Assembly: GCF_017349315.1 (NCBI RefSeq)
Contig: NZ_JAFMPP010000001.1
Coordinates: 1-64,000, forward strand
Direction: 5' to 3'
Length of the DNA: 64,000 nucleotides
Source of the DNA: Jiella flava
GTDB lineage: Bacteria > Pseudomonadota > Alphaproteobacteria > Rhizobiales > Rhizobiaceae
A model generated the notes under the pieces. It searched no databases, had not been told where the DNA came from, and saw only the letters and a list, made by a program, of their open reading frames with translations. Below are positions 36,161-45,669 of the stretch, one piece after another (within the stretch, counting starts at the first letter, position 1; each line of letters opens with the position of its first letter). A program made the position numbers and the translations under genes.

Positions 36161-37960
36161 TCAGGAATCTGCCCGCTCCGATTGCAGATACGCCCTCCAA
36201 CCTTCGAAGTGGGTGATTTCGCACGCCCCCGTCAAGCCCGCCGGCTCACAAAGGAAACCGCAGACGCAATCGTTGCCGGCCAACGTGACTTGGCCGATGC
36301 TGAGCGGCTGCGGAATGGCCGCGACGAAAGCGGCGAAGGCGGCCGGCTCCAGCGACCAGATCTCGACCGCAATACCCGGCCCGGCAAAGCCCGGCTCGCG
36401 CGCAAGGCCCGGCTTCGGAGGCACGGTGTCGAGCGCGTAGAAGCGATAGTGAGGCGCGGTGCGGTCGGCTTTGACGAAGATCCCGCCGCGATCGGTGAGT
36501 TCGTGGTTGAGCGGCATGCCGGCCAAATGCGCGCCGACGACGGCGATCGCGATTCGCCCCGGCGCCTCGATCTGCGGCATGGTCGGCAAGGCGATGTCCC
36601 GGGCCTTGCCGGCGCCGCAACCGGCCGCCGCATGCAACTTTTCTGCGAATTCCGCCAGCGCGTCGTCGCTGTCGCGCGGGGCGACGAGCTGCACGCCGAA
36701 GGGCAGCCCGGTGGCGGTGAAGCCCGCCGGAACGGCGATTGCGGCACAGCCGAACAGATTGGCGAAATTGGTGAAGCGGCCGAAGCGGGCATTGAGCGCG
36801 ATCGGGTCGGCCTGCATCGCCTCGACCGTCTGGATGTCTGGCGAGGTCGGGAGCAACAGCGCGTCGACCTTGGCCCATTCGGCCTCCGCCTCCCGGCGCA
36901 GGGCTTCCAGCCGATAGGCACCGCGGAAGGTTTCGACAGCGCTCATACCGCGCGCGCCCTCGATGATCCGGCGCACCGTCGGTTCGATACTGCCTGGCTT
37001 TTCATCCAGAAAGGTCTCGATGGCGGCGAGCCGCTCGGCCACCCAGGGTCCCTCGTAAAGCAATGCGGCTGCCTCTCTAAACGGGCGGTAGTCGAAGGGC
37101 ACGATCGTCGCGCCCAGCGCCGCCGCCCGGACGATCGCCGCCTCATAGAGCGCGGCATAGGCGTCGTTGCCGTAAAACTCCCGCTCGTCCTCGCCCGGCA
37201 CGCCGAGCCGCAAAGCGCCCGGCAGCGCCGCCGCGCTGAAGCGGCGCGAATAGGCGTCTGTCGGATCGAAGCCCTCCGCGACCTGCCGCGCCGCAACGCC
37301 GTCGGCAACGCTCGCAGCCAAGATCGTGACGACGTCGACCGATCGGCAGGCCGGCACGACGCCCGTGGCCGCGATCCGGCCCGGCGACGGCTTGATGCCG
37401 ACGATATTGTTGAAGGCCGCCGGCACCCGGCCGGAGCCGGCCGTATCGGTGCCGAGGGCGAAGGCGGCGCAGCCGCTCGCCACGGCCACCGCCGAGCCCG
37501 AGCTCGATCCGCCTGAGACATAGGCCGCATCAAACACGCAACGCGGTGCGCCGTAGGGCGAACGCGAGCCGTTGAGGCCGGTGGCGAACTGATCGAGATT
37601 GGTCTTGCCGACGCAGATCGCCCCGGCCGCGATCAGTCGTTCGACCACCGTGGCGTTGGCCGCCGGCTGATAGGCATAGTCCGGGCAACCAGCGGTTGTG
37701 GCCAAACCCGCGACGTCGATATTGTCCTTCACCGCAAAGGGCAGCCCCCAAAGTGGCAGGCTGGCGGGATCGGGCGCGCGCGCCATGAGCGCCTCGGCCG
37801 CCGCGCGCAAGGTTTCAAGCGGCACGCGGGCGATGAAGGCGGCGGGATCGCCGGTCTCCATCCGCGCGGTGACGGCCTCCATCACATCCGCCGGGCTGAT
37901 CCCGGCCGCATAAAGTGCCCGTAGGCTGGCGAAGTCGAGGATGGTCGGAAGTTCTCTCAT
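36161..37960 (-). CDS. atzF: Allophanate hydrolase
   Basis: Hydrolyses allophanate to ammonia and carbon dioxide, the last step of cyanuric acid and urea-amidolyase type pathways. The 599-residue protein has an amidase-signature N-terminal domain with the Lys-Ser-Ser triad: Lys78 (FAVKDN), Ser151 (SGGSSSGS) and Ser175 (DTAGSGR), spaced 24 residues apart as in AtzF. The C-terminal domain (about 470-599) has VGAHLAGMPLNHELTDRGG, as in full-length AtzF. A GGGGGAG site precedes the ATG at 37960. It is 102 bases after the cupin gene. Confidence 0.94.
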   Translation of the reverse strand: MRELPTILDFASLRALYAAGISPADVMEAVTARMETGDPAAFIARVPLETLRAAAEALMARAPDPASLPLWGLPFAVKDNIDVAGLATTAGCPDYAYQPAANATVVERLIAAGAICVGKTNLDQFATGLNGSRSPYGAPRCVFDAAYVSGGSSSGSAVAVASGCAAFALGTDTAGSGRVPAAFNNIVGIKPSPGRIAATGVVPACRSVDVVTILAASVADGVAARQVAEGFDPTDAYSRRFSAAALPGALRLGVPGEDEREFYGNDAYAALYEAAIVRAAALGATIVPFDYRPFREAAALLYEGPWVAERLAAIETFLDEKPGSIEPTVRRIIEGARGMSAVETFRGAYRLEALRREAEAEWAKVDALLLPTSPDIQTVEAMQADPIALNARFGRFTNFANLFGCAAIAVPAGFTATGLPFGVQLVAPRDSDDALAEFAEKLHAAAGCGAGKARDIALPTMPQIEAPGRIAIAVVGAHLAGMPLNHELTDRGGIFVKADRTAPHYRFYALDTVPPKPGLAREPGFAGPGIAVEIWSLEPAAFAAFVAAIPQPLSIGQVTLAGNDCVCGFLCEPAGLTGACEITHFEGWRAYLQSERADS

Positions 37961-38062
37961 GCTCCCCCCTGGGGCTCTGGCTGCGTGTTGGAAAGACTCG
38001 GAAAGGTCAGCGGTGACGACCGCTCGCAAACGGCCGCGGCCGGCCGACCAAATGATGCAGCG

Positions 38063-38413
38063 TCATGTCGGCTCATCGAGGATCCGCACCGGTGCGGCCC
38101 AGGCAATCAGCACCACGCAGCCCGCGTCTGACCACACGCGGTGGCGCGTTCCGGCCTCGTTGACGACCAGCGTGCCCGCCGCATAGGTGCCGGCATCATC
38201 GCTCTGGCTGCCGGAAAGGACGAGAATGGTTTCCAGCCCGGTGTGCTCGTGCCACGGCACCGTCGCGCCCGGCGCGTAACGCAACAACGCGAGCGCTGGC
38301 CCCTCCGGCTCGCTCGGGCGATGCAGATGGGCGATGTCGACGCCGGGCCGAAACGATTCGAAGGTCACCGTGGTCAGATCGAGGGTCAGGAGATCGGGAA
38401 AGACGTTCGGCAT
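38063..38413 (-). CDS. Small cupin-domain protein
   Basis: A 116-residue single cupin barrel: GATVPWHEHTGLETILVLSG carries the metal-binding HxH and Glu, and AGTLVVNEAGTRHRVWSDAG carries the last His. The start overlaps the cysteine hydrolase stop by one base (TGATG); a GTG one codon upstream is possible. Single-domain cupins serve as small isomerases, decarboxylases or sensors, so the role here is open. Its place in the operon makes an accessory catabolic step plausible. Confidence 0.85.
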   Translation of the reverse strand: MPNVFPDLLTLDLTTVTFESFRPGVDIAHLHRPSEPEGPALALLRYAPGATVPWHEHTGLETILVLSGSQSDDAGTYAAGTLVVNEAGTRHRVWSDAGCVVLIAWAAPVRILDEPT

Positions 38414-39111
38414 CACAGGCTCGCCTCCGCGCGCCGTGACGCCTTGGCGGCTTCCAGCCCGGCAAGAATCGTCGCGACCTCCGTGGCCCAGCCGACGATC
38501 GCGCCTTGCGCGGTCATCATGTCGATCGCGGCGTGCTTGAAAGCGGCGAAATAGCTCTCGGTGGCGTCCTCAGCGATGAGGCATTCGTAGCCACGATCGT
38601 TGGCCTCGCGCATTGTCGTCTGCACGCAGACCTCGGTGGTGACGCCAGCAAAAACCAGTTGCGTTATGCCCAGTGCCTCAAGATGGGCGCCAAGATCGGT
38701 GGCGCAGAAGGCGCCCTTACCGGGCTTGTCGACGACAGACTCGCCCGGCGCGGGCTGAAGCTCGGGGACAATCTCCGCCCCCGGCTCACCGGCGATCAGG
38801 ATGCGGCCCATCGGCCCGGCATCGCCGATCCTCAGGCCCGGCGCTCCGCGCAGGCGCTTGGCCGGCGGGCAATCGGCAAGGTCCGGGCGATGGCATTCGC
38901 GAGTGTGGATCACCGGCCGGCCGGCGGCGCGAAAGCCGGCGATTAGCCGCGCCGTCGCCGGCACGATCGCCTGCAAACGGGACACGTCGTTGCCAAGGCT
39001 TGCGCCAAAGCCGCCAGGCTCCAGAAAGTCGCGCTGCATGTCGATGACGATCAGCGCCACGCGGGACGGATCGAACGCAAAGGCGAAGGGACGGGCGGCG
39101 ATCGTCTCCAT
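38413..39111 (-). CDS. Isochorismatase-like cysteine hydrolase, second copy
   Basis: A 232-residue cysteine hydrolase related to the biuret hydrolase in the same operon. Catalytic Asp24 (VIDMQ), Lys129 ([10 protein letters not shown]) and Cys162 ([11 protein letters not shown]) are all present with near-identical spacing. It lacks the N-terminal extension of the first copy. Biuret or ureidoacrylate hydrolysis are possible roles; the real substrate is unknown. One-base TGATG overlaps link it to the ABC ATPase before it and the cupin after it. Confidence 0.88.
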   Translation of the reverse strand: METIAARPFAFAFDPSRVALIVIDMQRDFLEPGGFGASLGNDVSRLQAIVPATARLIAGFRAAGRPVIHTRECHRPDLADCPPAKRLRGAPGLRIGDAGPMGRILIAGEPGAEIVPELQPAPGESVVDKPGKGAFCATDLGAHLEALGITQLVFAGVTTEVCVQTTMREANDRGYECLIAEDATESYFAAFKHAAIDMMTAQGAIVGWATEVATILAGLEAAKASRRAEASL

Positions 39112-40697
39112 CAGCCGTGCCCCGCCATGTGGCCGCCGATCACGGTGGTGTCGGCCTCGGCCCCGCCGGCGCATTCGTAGACGATGCGGCCCTCGAACAT
39201 CACCATGATGCGATCTGACAGGGCGACGATCTCGTCGAGATCCTCGGAAACGAGCAGCACCGCGGTGCCGCGATTGCGCGCCGCGATCAGCTGGGCGCGG
39301 ATGTCGGCCACGGCGCCGAAGTCGAGCCCGAAGCAGGGATTGGCCGCGACCAGGAGATCGGTCTCGCCCTGCAGCTCGCGGGCGAGCACCGCGCGTTGGA
39401 CATTGCCGCCCGACAAGGTGGCGACCGGCGCGGACGGCGACTGGGTCTTGACCGCATAGGCGGCGATCAGCCGCTCGGCCTCGCTGCGCATACGCTGGCG
39501 GTCGAGGAGGCGGATCCGCCGGCCTTCGGCGTCGCGATCAAAGCTGCGAAAGGCGAGATTGTCCGAGACGCTCATCCGCCCGACACAGGCGTTGCGCAGC
39601 GGCTCTTCGGGCAGGCAGCGAACTTTAAGCTTCTGGGCGGCGGCGCGGCTCGCGTCATAGGGCTCGCCCTTGACCAGGAGCGTGCCGGCATCCGGCGCTT
39701 CCTGGCCGGAGAGAAGATCCACCAGCCGCTTCTGGCCGTTGCCGGAAATGCCGGCGATGCCGACAATCTCGCCGGCAAAGACGTCAAGCGCCTCGATGGC
39801 GATCGAGCCGCGCGTCGCTGCATCGCCCGAGCGCACGGCTTCAAGCCGCAGCACCGGCGACGAGCCGGGCGTGGTCGCCTCCCGGTCCGGCACTTCGGCA
39901 AGATCGCGTTCGCCGATCATCATCGCCGCCATATCGGCGATCGAAAGATCGGCTACCGTCCCCTGCCCGGCCTTGATGCCCCGGCGCAACACCGTGACAC
40001 GGTCGCAAAAGGCGGTGACCTCGGCAAATTTGTGGGTGATCAAAAGCACCGCCATGCCGGTTTCGCGTGCGCGCTTTCGCAAAAAGCCGAGCACCTCGCG
40101 CGCCTCGTCAGGCGTCAGCACCGAGGTCGGCTCGTCGAGCACCAAGACCCGCGATCCGAGATAGAGCTGCTTGAGGATCTCGGTCTTCTGCCGCTCGCCC
40201 GCCGACAGCCGATCCACCGGCGTATCGAGCGGCACCTTCAGCGGCATGGTCTCCAGAAAGCGGATCAGCGCGCGGCGTTCGGCCTTCCAGTCGACGACGC
40301 GAGGCACGTCGACCCGCGACATCACCAGGTTTTCCAGAACCGTCATCGCCGGCACCAGGGTGAAGTGCTGATAGACCATGCCGATGCCGAGCCGGCGCGC
40401 GTCACGCGGGTTCTCGATCGTCTGCTCGCGGCCGTCGAGCACCACATCACCGGCATCCGGGCGATAATAGCCGAGAATGCACTTCACCAGCGTCGACTTG
40501 CCGGCGCCGTTTTCGCCGAGCAGCGCGTGGAATTCGCCGGCCTGCAAGGCCAGCGAGACGTTGTTCAGCGCCGTGAAGTTGCCGAAATGCTTGGTGAGGC
40601 CCACCGCTTCGAGCAGCGGACGGGCCTTGCCGCTTTCGTGGTCAGCGGCTGATTCCTCCCGCCTGGCCGGGTCATGCAGCGCGGCAATGGCGGACAT
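39111..40697 (-). CDS. BMP-family ABC transporter ATPase (two ABC domains)
   Basis: A 528-residue tandem ATPase of the sugar/nucleoside class used with BMP-type binding proteins. The first domain is canonical ([51 protein letters not shown]). The second has a degenerate P-loop ([17 protein letters not shown]) but keeps [16 protein letters not shown], as usual for this class. It pairs with the two permeases at 43.6-45.7 kb, so the transporter genes surround the hydrolase genes. Confidence 0.94.
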   Translation of the reverse strand: MSAIAALHDPARREESAADHESGKARPLLEAVGLTKHFGNFTALNNVSLALQAGEFHALLGENGAGKSTLVKCILGYYRPDAGDVVLDGREQTIENPRDARRLGIGMVYQHFTLVPAMTVLENLVMSRVDVPRVVDWKAERRALIRFLETMPLKVPLDTPVDRLSAGERQKTEILKQLYLGSRVLVLDEPTSVLTPDEAREVLGFLRKRARETGMAVLLITHKFAEVTAFCDRVTVLRRGIKAGQGTVADLSIADMAAMMIGERDLAEVPDREATTPGSSPVLRLEAVRSGDAATRGSIAIEALDVFAGEIVGIAGISGNGQKRLVDLLSGQEAPDAGTLLVKGEPYDASRAAAQKLKVRCLPEEPLRNACVGRMSVSDNLAFRSFDRDAEGRRIRLLDRQRMRSEAERLIAAYAVKTQSPSAPVATLSGGNVQRAVLARELQGETDLLVAANPCFGLDFGAVADIRAQLIAARNRGTAVLLVSEDLDEIVALSDRIMVMFEGRIVYECAGGAEADTTVIGGHMAGHG

Positions 40698-41812
40698 CAG
40701 CGTTCTCCTTGAAACCGTCGGGCGATGATGGCGACCGGGCCGCCGCCATCCGGCCCCTGATGCTCGGCCCCGCCGGACACGAACAGTGCACTCGACCCGG
40801 TCAGCGCGGCGAGAGCTCCACCGACGAAGGCGCGGGCATGGCGGGTGGCGGATAGATCGCTGTCGTCGAGCATGGTGTGACGGGCGCCGCGCAACCGGCC
40901 GCTGCTGCCGGGCTCGGCTTTGGCGAGCACCGCCACCAGCCTCCCGCGCTCGGCCGCCGTCAATTGGCCGTCGGCGGCAAAGCCGAGCCGGCGCAAGGCG
41001 TCGCGCACCGGCAGAATGTCGATCGCATCGTCCATCACCGCATGGTCGATCGCGAGTGGACCGGACCAGCTCCGGCTCATGCCGAGCACGACGATTTCAT
41101 GGTTCAGCAATTCGACACCGGCCGAGGTGCTGGCGCGGCCCGACCAGAGATCGGTGTCGCGCCCGATCGCCGCCTCGCTCAGCGCATCGGCCGCGATTTC
41201 GCCCAAGGCCAGCGCCACGCCAAGCGCCGACGCACCACGGGTAAACCCCATCGATTTCAGCGTATCGCGCGTCACCACCGACGCCCCGCGCGCTTCGGCC
41301 GCCGCGATCCGGTCGACGGTCAAGAGCGGGCATTTGATCTGAACGAAATGAACGTCGGCGGGATCGTCGATCCCGGCGTCGCGCATTGCCGCTGCGACGC
41401 CATTCGCGACCATTTCGACCTCGTCCATCCGGCCGAGTTGCTCGGGCAAAAGGCTATCGGTGTGTGCGACACCGATCGCCAGCGCCGAGCGGCCGACCGC
41501 CGGCGCAGCGGCCGGCTCCCCGCGGCGCTCGAAGACGATGAGATGCGGCGACAGCGCACCTTCGGTCCCGCCCGACATCACCATCGCGATCTGAGCGACC
41601 GCCTCGTCGGGCAGAGACCGGCCGAGCGCCGCCTTCAGTGCCGAAACGGCAAAGGCACGGGTGAAATCGTTGACGCAGCCATTGCCCTCGGTCTTGCCGA
41701 GGATCGCGGCGATCGCGGCCGGCTCGATCTGCCCTGCGGCGATCGCCGCTTCGAGGCCGGACACGTCGTCCGGCGCCCGGGTCGCGATGAGATGGACCTG
41801 CGCCTGCCGCAT
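40697..41812 (-). CDS. Ring-opening amidohydrolase: cyanuric acid amidohydrolase or barbiturase
   Basis: Opens the ring of cyanuric acid (AtzD/TrzD) or barbituric acid. The 371-residue protein has the threefold repeat of this rare fold. The three Lys/Ser pairs are seen: Lys40/Ser80 (LGKTEGNG, MSGGTEG), Lys160/Ser230 (QIKCPLLT, STSAG) and Lys298/Ser346 (AKAEPG, VSGGAEHQGP). Further hallmarks are SMGFTRGASALGVALALGE and RHTMLDDSD. The biuret and allophanate hydrolases in the operon favour cyanuric acid. It is linked to both neighbours by one-base TGATG overlaps. Confidence 0.92.
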   Translation of the reverse strand: MRQAQVHLIATRAPDDVSGLEAAIAAGQIEPAAIAAILGKTEGNGCVNDFTRAFAVSALKAALGRSLPDEAVAQIAMVMSGGTEGALSPHLIVFERRGEPAAAPAVGRSALAIGVAHTDSLLPEQLGRMDEVEMVANGVAAAMRDAGIDDPADVHFVQIKCPLLTVDRIAAAEARGASVVTRDTLKSMGFTRGASALGVALALGEIAADALSEAAIGRDTDLWSGRASTSAGVELLNHEIVVLGMSRSWSGPLAIDHAVMDDAIDILPVRDALRRLGFAADGQLTAAERGRLVAVLAKAEPGSSGRLRGARHTMLDDSDLSATRHARAFVGGALAALTGSSALFVSGGAEHQGPDGGGPVAIIARRFQGER

Positions 41813-42537
41813 CAGCCGATCGCCGCGATCAAGGCGTCGCTCATCGCCACCGCGCCGAAAACGCCGCCTTGCATCTTGACCATATCGAGGGCCGCCAGAT
41901 GATTTTCGAGCTTGGTCGCGCCGGTACAGTCGGACAGCACCAAGCATTCATAGCCGCGATCATTGGCGTCGCGCATGGTGGTGTGCACGCAGACATCGGT
42001 GGTCACGCCCGTCAGCACGAGGTTGCGGATGCCCTTGGTCCGCAGCACCAGTTCGAAGTCGGTGGCGAGAAAGCTTCCCTTGCCCGGCTTGTCGATGATC
42101 GCCTCGCCGGCGACCGGCTGCAGTTCGGGAATGATCTCCCAGCCAGGTTCGCCGCGCACCAGAATGCGCCCGCACGGGCCCTGATCGCCGATGCCCGCGC
42201 CAATCCGCTGCGAGCGCCAGCGCTTGTTGGCCGGAAGATCCGACAAATCCGGCTTGTGCCCTTCGCGGGTATGGATGACGGTGAAGTCCTTGGCGCGGGC
42301 GACCTTCAGCAGGCGGGCGATCGGCTCGATCGGCGCGCGGGTCAGAGACAAGTCGTAGCCCATGGAATCGACGTAGCCGCCAGGGGCGCAGAAATCGACC
42401 TGCATGTCGATCACCACGATCGCCGTGTTGGCGGGGCGCAAATCGCCGTCGAACGGCCAGAGATAAGGATCGGAGGCGACGGTGCGGCCGCCCGGCACAA
42501 AGGCCGCGTCAATCCGTTCATCGAGCGTTGCTGGCAT
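41812..42537 (-). CDS. biuH: Biuret hydrolase (isochorismatase-like)
   Basis: Hydrolyses biuret to allophanate and ammonia. The 241-residue protein reads very much like rhizobial BiuH: the region AIVVIDMQVDFCAPGGYVDS, then REGHKPDLSDLPANKRWRSQ and IGAGIGDQGPCGRILVRGEP. The triad Asp44, Lys150 and Cys183 has the 106 and 33 residue spacing I recall for the characterised enzyme. GAAAGGAG precedes the ATG at 42537, which sets the start. It lies between formamidase and the ring-opening hydrolase. Confidence 0.92.
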   Translation of the reverse strand: MPATLDERIDAAFVPGGRTVASDPYLWPFDGDLRPANTAIVVIDMQVDFCAPGGYVDSMGYDLSLTRAPIEPIARLLKVARAKDFTVIHTREGHKPDLSDLPANKRWRSQRIGAGIGDQGPCGRILVRGEPGWEIIPELQPVAGEAIIDKPGKGSFLATDFELVLRTKGIRNLVLTGVTTDVCVHTTMRDANDRGYECLVLSDCTGATKLENHLAALDMVKMQGGVFGAVAMSDALIAAIG

Positions 42538-42588
42538 CAGCGGGCTCCTTTCAAGGTCCAATTCGAGTCCGATCGGCAAGATGCGGTG

Positions 42589-43605
42589 TCACTCCGCCGC
42601 GTCGTCGAAGCGTTCGCCATAGCGCCGGGTCGGCGCCGGAAAACCGCAGGAGGTGCCGTCGACGACCTTAACCTCGTCCTCCCAGGGCAGCCGGTATGTG
42701 CCGTCGACGAGATCCTGCATGTAGCTGTAGGGGCAGTCCTGCGCCCCGCCCTTGACCGCGACATAGCCGCGATGGCCGAGCTGGTAGATGTTGTTTTCCA
42801 CGCCCCAGCCGAGGCGTGCCTCGCGCACCAGGTCAGGCCGCACCTCGGCGGTGATGATCTCGTCGGCGCGGCCGGTGGTGCCGTGGGCGATCACCGTGCC
42901 GTCGAAGTTGACGATCATCCCCTCGCCCATCGAATCGAAAGAGCCGTCCGAACCGCACATGCAGACATTGGCGGTGATCATCAGGTTCTGGAAGGCGTTG
43001 GCCTGGTTGGTGAAGCGCCATGACTGGCGGATCGGCGCGGTATAGCCAGCCGTGCGCAGCATGATCTCGGCGCCCTGATAGGCGCATTCGCGCGCCATTT
43101 CCGGGAACATCCCGTCATGGCAGATGATCAGCGCCAGCTTGCAGCCCTTCGGCCCGGTGATCACCGGAATGCCGCGATCGCCCGGCTCCCACGGCTCGAC
43201 CGGCACCCAGGGGTGAAGCTTGCGGTAGTTGAGGACGATTTCGCCCTCGTCGTCGATGACGAGACCGGTGTTGTAGGGCATGCCGCCCGGATTCAGCTCC
43301 ATGATCGAGAAGCAGCCCCAGATGGCGTTCTCGATGCACGCCTTGCGGAAGGCCGCGACCTCCGGCCCGTCGATCCGGCACATGATCTGCGGGTTGGTGT
43401 CCATCGACAGGCCATGCAGCGAATATTCAGGGAAGACGACGAGATCCATCGTCGCCATGTTGCGCCGGGCCTTGCCGACCATCGCGACGATCGTCTCGGT
43501 CTGCGCCGCAAGATCGGCCTTGGTCGCCACCGTCGGCAGCTGCAGCTGCACGCAACCGATGACGACGCCGGCCTCAGATTTGTTCAGTCCACCCAGTCCG
43601 TTCAT
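42589..43605 (-). CDS. Formamidase-like nitrilase-superfamily amidase
   Basis: A 338-residue carbon-nitrogen hydrolase closest in motif and length to formamidase AmiF (about 334). The triad is Glu60 (VVFPEYSLHG), Lys129 (NYRKLHPW) and Cys162 (LIICHDGMFPE). Both NGLGGLN at the start and the C-terminal YGERFDD fit AmiF. GGGAGA lies about 8 bases before the ATG. Formamide is not a known intermediate of cyanuric acid breakdown, so the operon may accept further small amides. Confidence 0.88.
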   Translation of the reverse strand: MNGLGGLNKSEAGVVIGCVQLQLPTVATKADLAAQTETIVAMVGKARRNMATMDLVVFPEYSLHGLSMDTNPQIMCRIDGPEVAAFRKACIENAIWGCFSIMELNPGGMPYNTGLVIDDEGEIVLNYRKLHPWVPVEPWEPGDRGIPVITGPKGCKLALIICHDGMFPEMARECAYQGAEIMLRTAGYTAPIRQSWRFTNQANAFQNLMITANVCMCGSDGSFDSMGEGMIVNFDGTVIAHGTTGRADEIITAEVRPDLVREARLGWGVENNIYQLGHRGYVAVKGGAQDCPYSYMQDLVDGTYRLPWEDEVKVVDGTSCGFPAPTRRYGERFDDAAE

Positions 43606-43620
43606 GACGCAGTCTCCCGA

Positions 43621-44544
43621 TTATTTGGTGATCGACAGTTCGCGCGGGGCGCCGTCGAGCGCCCGGTTGCGTGAGGAAGTGAAGAACAAGATGACGAGCG
43701 TGAGGATGTATGGCGCGGCGTAGAAGAGATAGTAGCCGGAGGTCACCCCCACCGACTGCAGCGCCGGCCCGAGCGCGCCGGCCCCGCCAAACAGCAGGGC
43801 CGCGCCGAAACAGGCGATCGGATTCCAGCGGGCAAAGATCACCAGCGCGACGGCGATCAGCCCCTGGCCGGAGGAGATGTGCTCGTTCCACGAGCCGGGA
43901 TAATAGAGCGAGAGATAGGCGCCCGCCACGCCGGCCATGAAACCCCCGAAGGCGGTCGCGCCGATCCTGACCGGCAGGATCGGATAGCCCATCGCCCGGG
44001 CCGCATCGGCGCTGTCGCCGACCATACGAATGATGAGGCCGAGCCGGGTGCGCTTGAACATGAAGGCGAGCAGAACGGCGACGAGAATGCCGATCAGGAA
44101 CAAGGGGCTCACCTCCAAGGCGGCCCTCAGCTGCGGCACGTCAGACCAGCCGCCGAAGGAGATCGCCGGCAGCATCGGCGCCGCCGGCTGGATCAGCGGC
44201 TTGCCGAAGAAGAAGGCGACGCCGGTGCCCAGCAGCATCATCGCGATACCCACAGCAATATCGTTGACCCGCGGCAGCGAGCACACGGCACCGTGCATCA
44301 GGCCGAACAACACCCCGGCAAGCCCGGCGATCAGAACACCGAGCCAGGGCGAGCCGGTCAAGAGCGAGCCGCCATAGCCCGCCATCGCGCCAAATACCAA
44401 GGTGCCCTCGAGACCGAGATTGATGCGCCCGGATTTTTCGGTGACGCATTCGCCGAGACTGACAAAGAGAAACGGCGTGGAAACCCGGAGCGCGCCGCCG
44501 AGAACGGCGAGCGGCACCGCCCAGATGCCGAGATCGGTGGTCAT
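43621..44544 (-). CDS. BMP-type ABC transporter permease 2
   Basis: A 307-residue inner-membrane permease of the nucleoside/basic membrane protein class (RbsC-like fold), with about eight hydrophobic segments. Conserved blocks are FVSLGECVTEKSGRINLGLE and GTLVFGAMAGYGG, then FMFKRTRLGLIIRMVGDSAD with AARAMGYPILPVR. The ATG overlaps the first permease's stop by 4 bases. It lies 15 bases before formamidase. Confidence 0.93.
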   Translation of the reverse strand: MTTDLGIWAVPLAVLGGALRVSTPFLFVSLGECVTEKSGRINLGLEGTLVFGAMAGYGGSLLTGSPWLGVLIAGLAGVLFGLMHGAVCSLPRVNDIAVGIAMMLLGTGVAFFFGKPLIQPAAPMLPAISFGGWSDVPQLRAALEVSPLFLIGILVAVLLAFMFKRTRLGLIIRMVGDSADAARAMGYPILPVRIGATAFGGFMAGVAGAYLSLYYPGSWNEHISSGQGLIAVALVIFARWNPIACFGAALLFGGAGALGPALQSVGVTSGYYLFYAAPYILTLVILFFTSSRNRALDGAPRELSITK

Positions 44545-45662
44545 GGCGCCCCCTTCCGCGTCAGGCCGAGCGCCGGCAGCAGGCGGCCCGACAGGGTTTC
44601 CGATACGAGAATGGCGACGAACAGGATGCCTTGCAGGACGAGCACGGTCGCATCCGGCAGATCCATCCGGCGCTGGACGAGGCCGCCCGCCGCCTCGATC
44701 CCGCCGATCAAAAGCGCCATCGGAATGATCGCCAACGGGTTCTGCCGGGCGAGAAAGGCGATCAGAATGCCGGTATAGCCATAGCCGGCGATCAGCGAGG
44801 CGTTGGCCGAGCCCTGCACGGCGGCGACATCGATCACCCCGGCCAGCCCCGCCGCGGCGCCGGCGGCGGCGGTAAAGGCGAGGATCAGCCGGCCGACCGG
44901 CAGCCCCTGCACCGCCGCCGCCCGGGCGTTGCCGCCGGCGATCCGCGCGGCAAAGCCGAAGGTGGTGCGCGACATCACGAAGCCTGCGACAAGGCAGGCG
45001 ACGACGCCGACGGCAAAGCCCCAGTGAACATCCATGCCGGGGATGTCGCCGATCCTGAAATTGCCCGGCAGCGGCGGCGTCGACGGCTTGTTGAGGCTTG
45101 CCGGGTCGCGCAGCGGCCCCTCGACGAAATGCTGCATCAAGGCGATGGCGATATAGGCCATCAGCAGGCTGGAGATGGTTTCGTTGACGCCGCGATAGTG
45201 CCGCAACGCCCCGACCGCGCCGATCCACAACCCGCCGAGCGCCATGCCGGCGAGCGCCATCGCGGCGATGCCGACGACACCGGGGGCGCCGGCAAGCCAG
45301 GTGCCGGTCGCCGCTGCGGCGAGACCGCCGAGGACGAAAGCGCCCTCACCGCCGATAACGATCAGACCAAGCTGCGCCGGGAGCGCGACGCACAGCGCCG
45401 TCAACAACAGCGGCGCCGTGCGCGTCATGGTGTTCTGGAGCGAGAACCAGGTGCCAAAGCCGCCCCGATAGACCAGATAGTAGAAGGCCTCCGGCGATTT
45501 GCCGACCAGCGCGATGAACACACCGAAAAGCCCCAGCCCAATGATCAACGCCAGAAGCGGGATCAGGATGGCTTCCAGCCGGCGCCGCGCGACCTCGCCG
45601 AGGAACGGCCGGCGCCGCGCCTCTATCGTCGATGTCGGCAAGGTGGACTGCATCTCGCTCAT
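44541..45662 (-). CDS. BMP-type ABC transporter permease 1
   Basis: A 373-residue inner-membrane permease of the same class as its partner. Hydrophobic segments start at about 32 (ILIPLLALIIGLGLFGVFIA). LLLTALCVALPAQLGLIVIG, GEGAFVLGGLAAAATG and SLLMAYIAIALMQHFVEGPL are conserved. The ATG at 45662 has GAGG 5 bases before it and follows the binding-protein stop by 7 bases. Confidence 0.93.
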   Translation of the reverse strand: MSEMQSTLPTSTIEARRRPFLGEVARRRLEAILIPLLALIIGLGLFGVFIALVGKSPEAFYYLVYRGGFGTWFSLQNTMTRTAPLLLTALCVALPAQLGLIVIGGEGAFVLGGLAAAATGTWLAGAPGVVGIAAMALAGMALGGLWIGAVGALRHYRGVNETISSLLMAYIAIALMQHFVEGPLRDPASLNKPSTPPLPGNFRIGDIPGMDVHWGFAVGVVACLVAGFVMSRTTFGFAARIAGGNARAAAVQGLPVGRLILAFTAAAGAAAGLAGVIDVAAVQGSANASLIAGYGYTGILIAFLARQNPLAIIPMALLIGGIEAAGGLVQRRMDLPDATVLVLQGILFVAILVSETLSGRLLPALGLTRKGAP

Positions 45663-45669
45663 GCCGGCC

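Noticed and set aside
40877-41902. Plus-strand open frame of 341 codons opposite the ring-opening amidohydrolase
   Set aside because: It is an antisense shadow produced by high GC at third codon positions; the minus-strand gene has full catalytic motifs.
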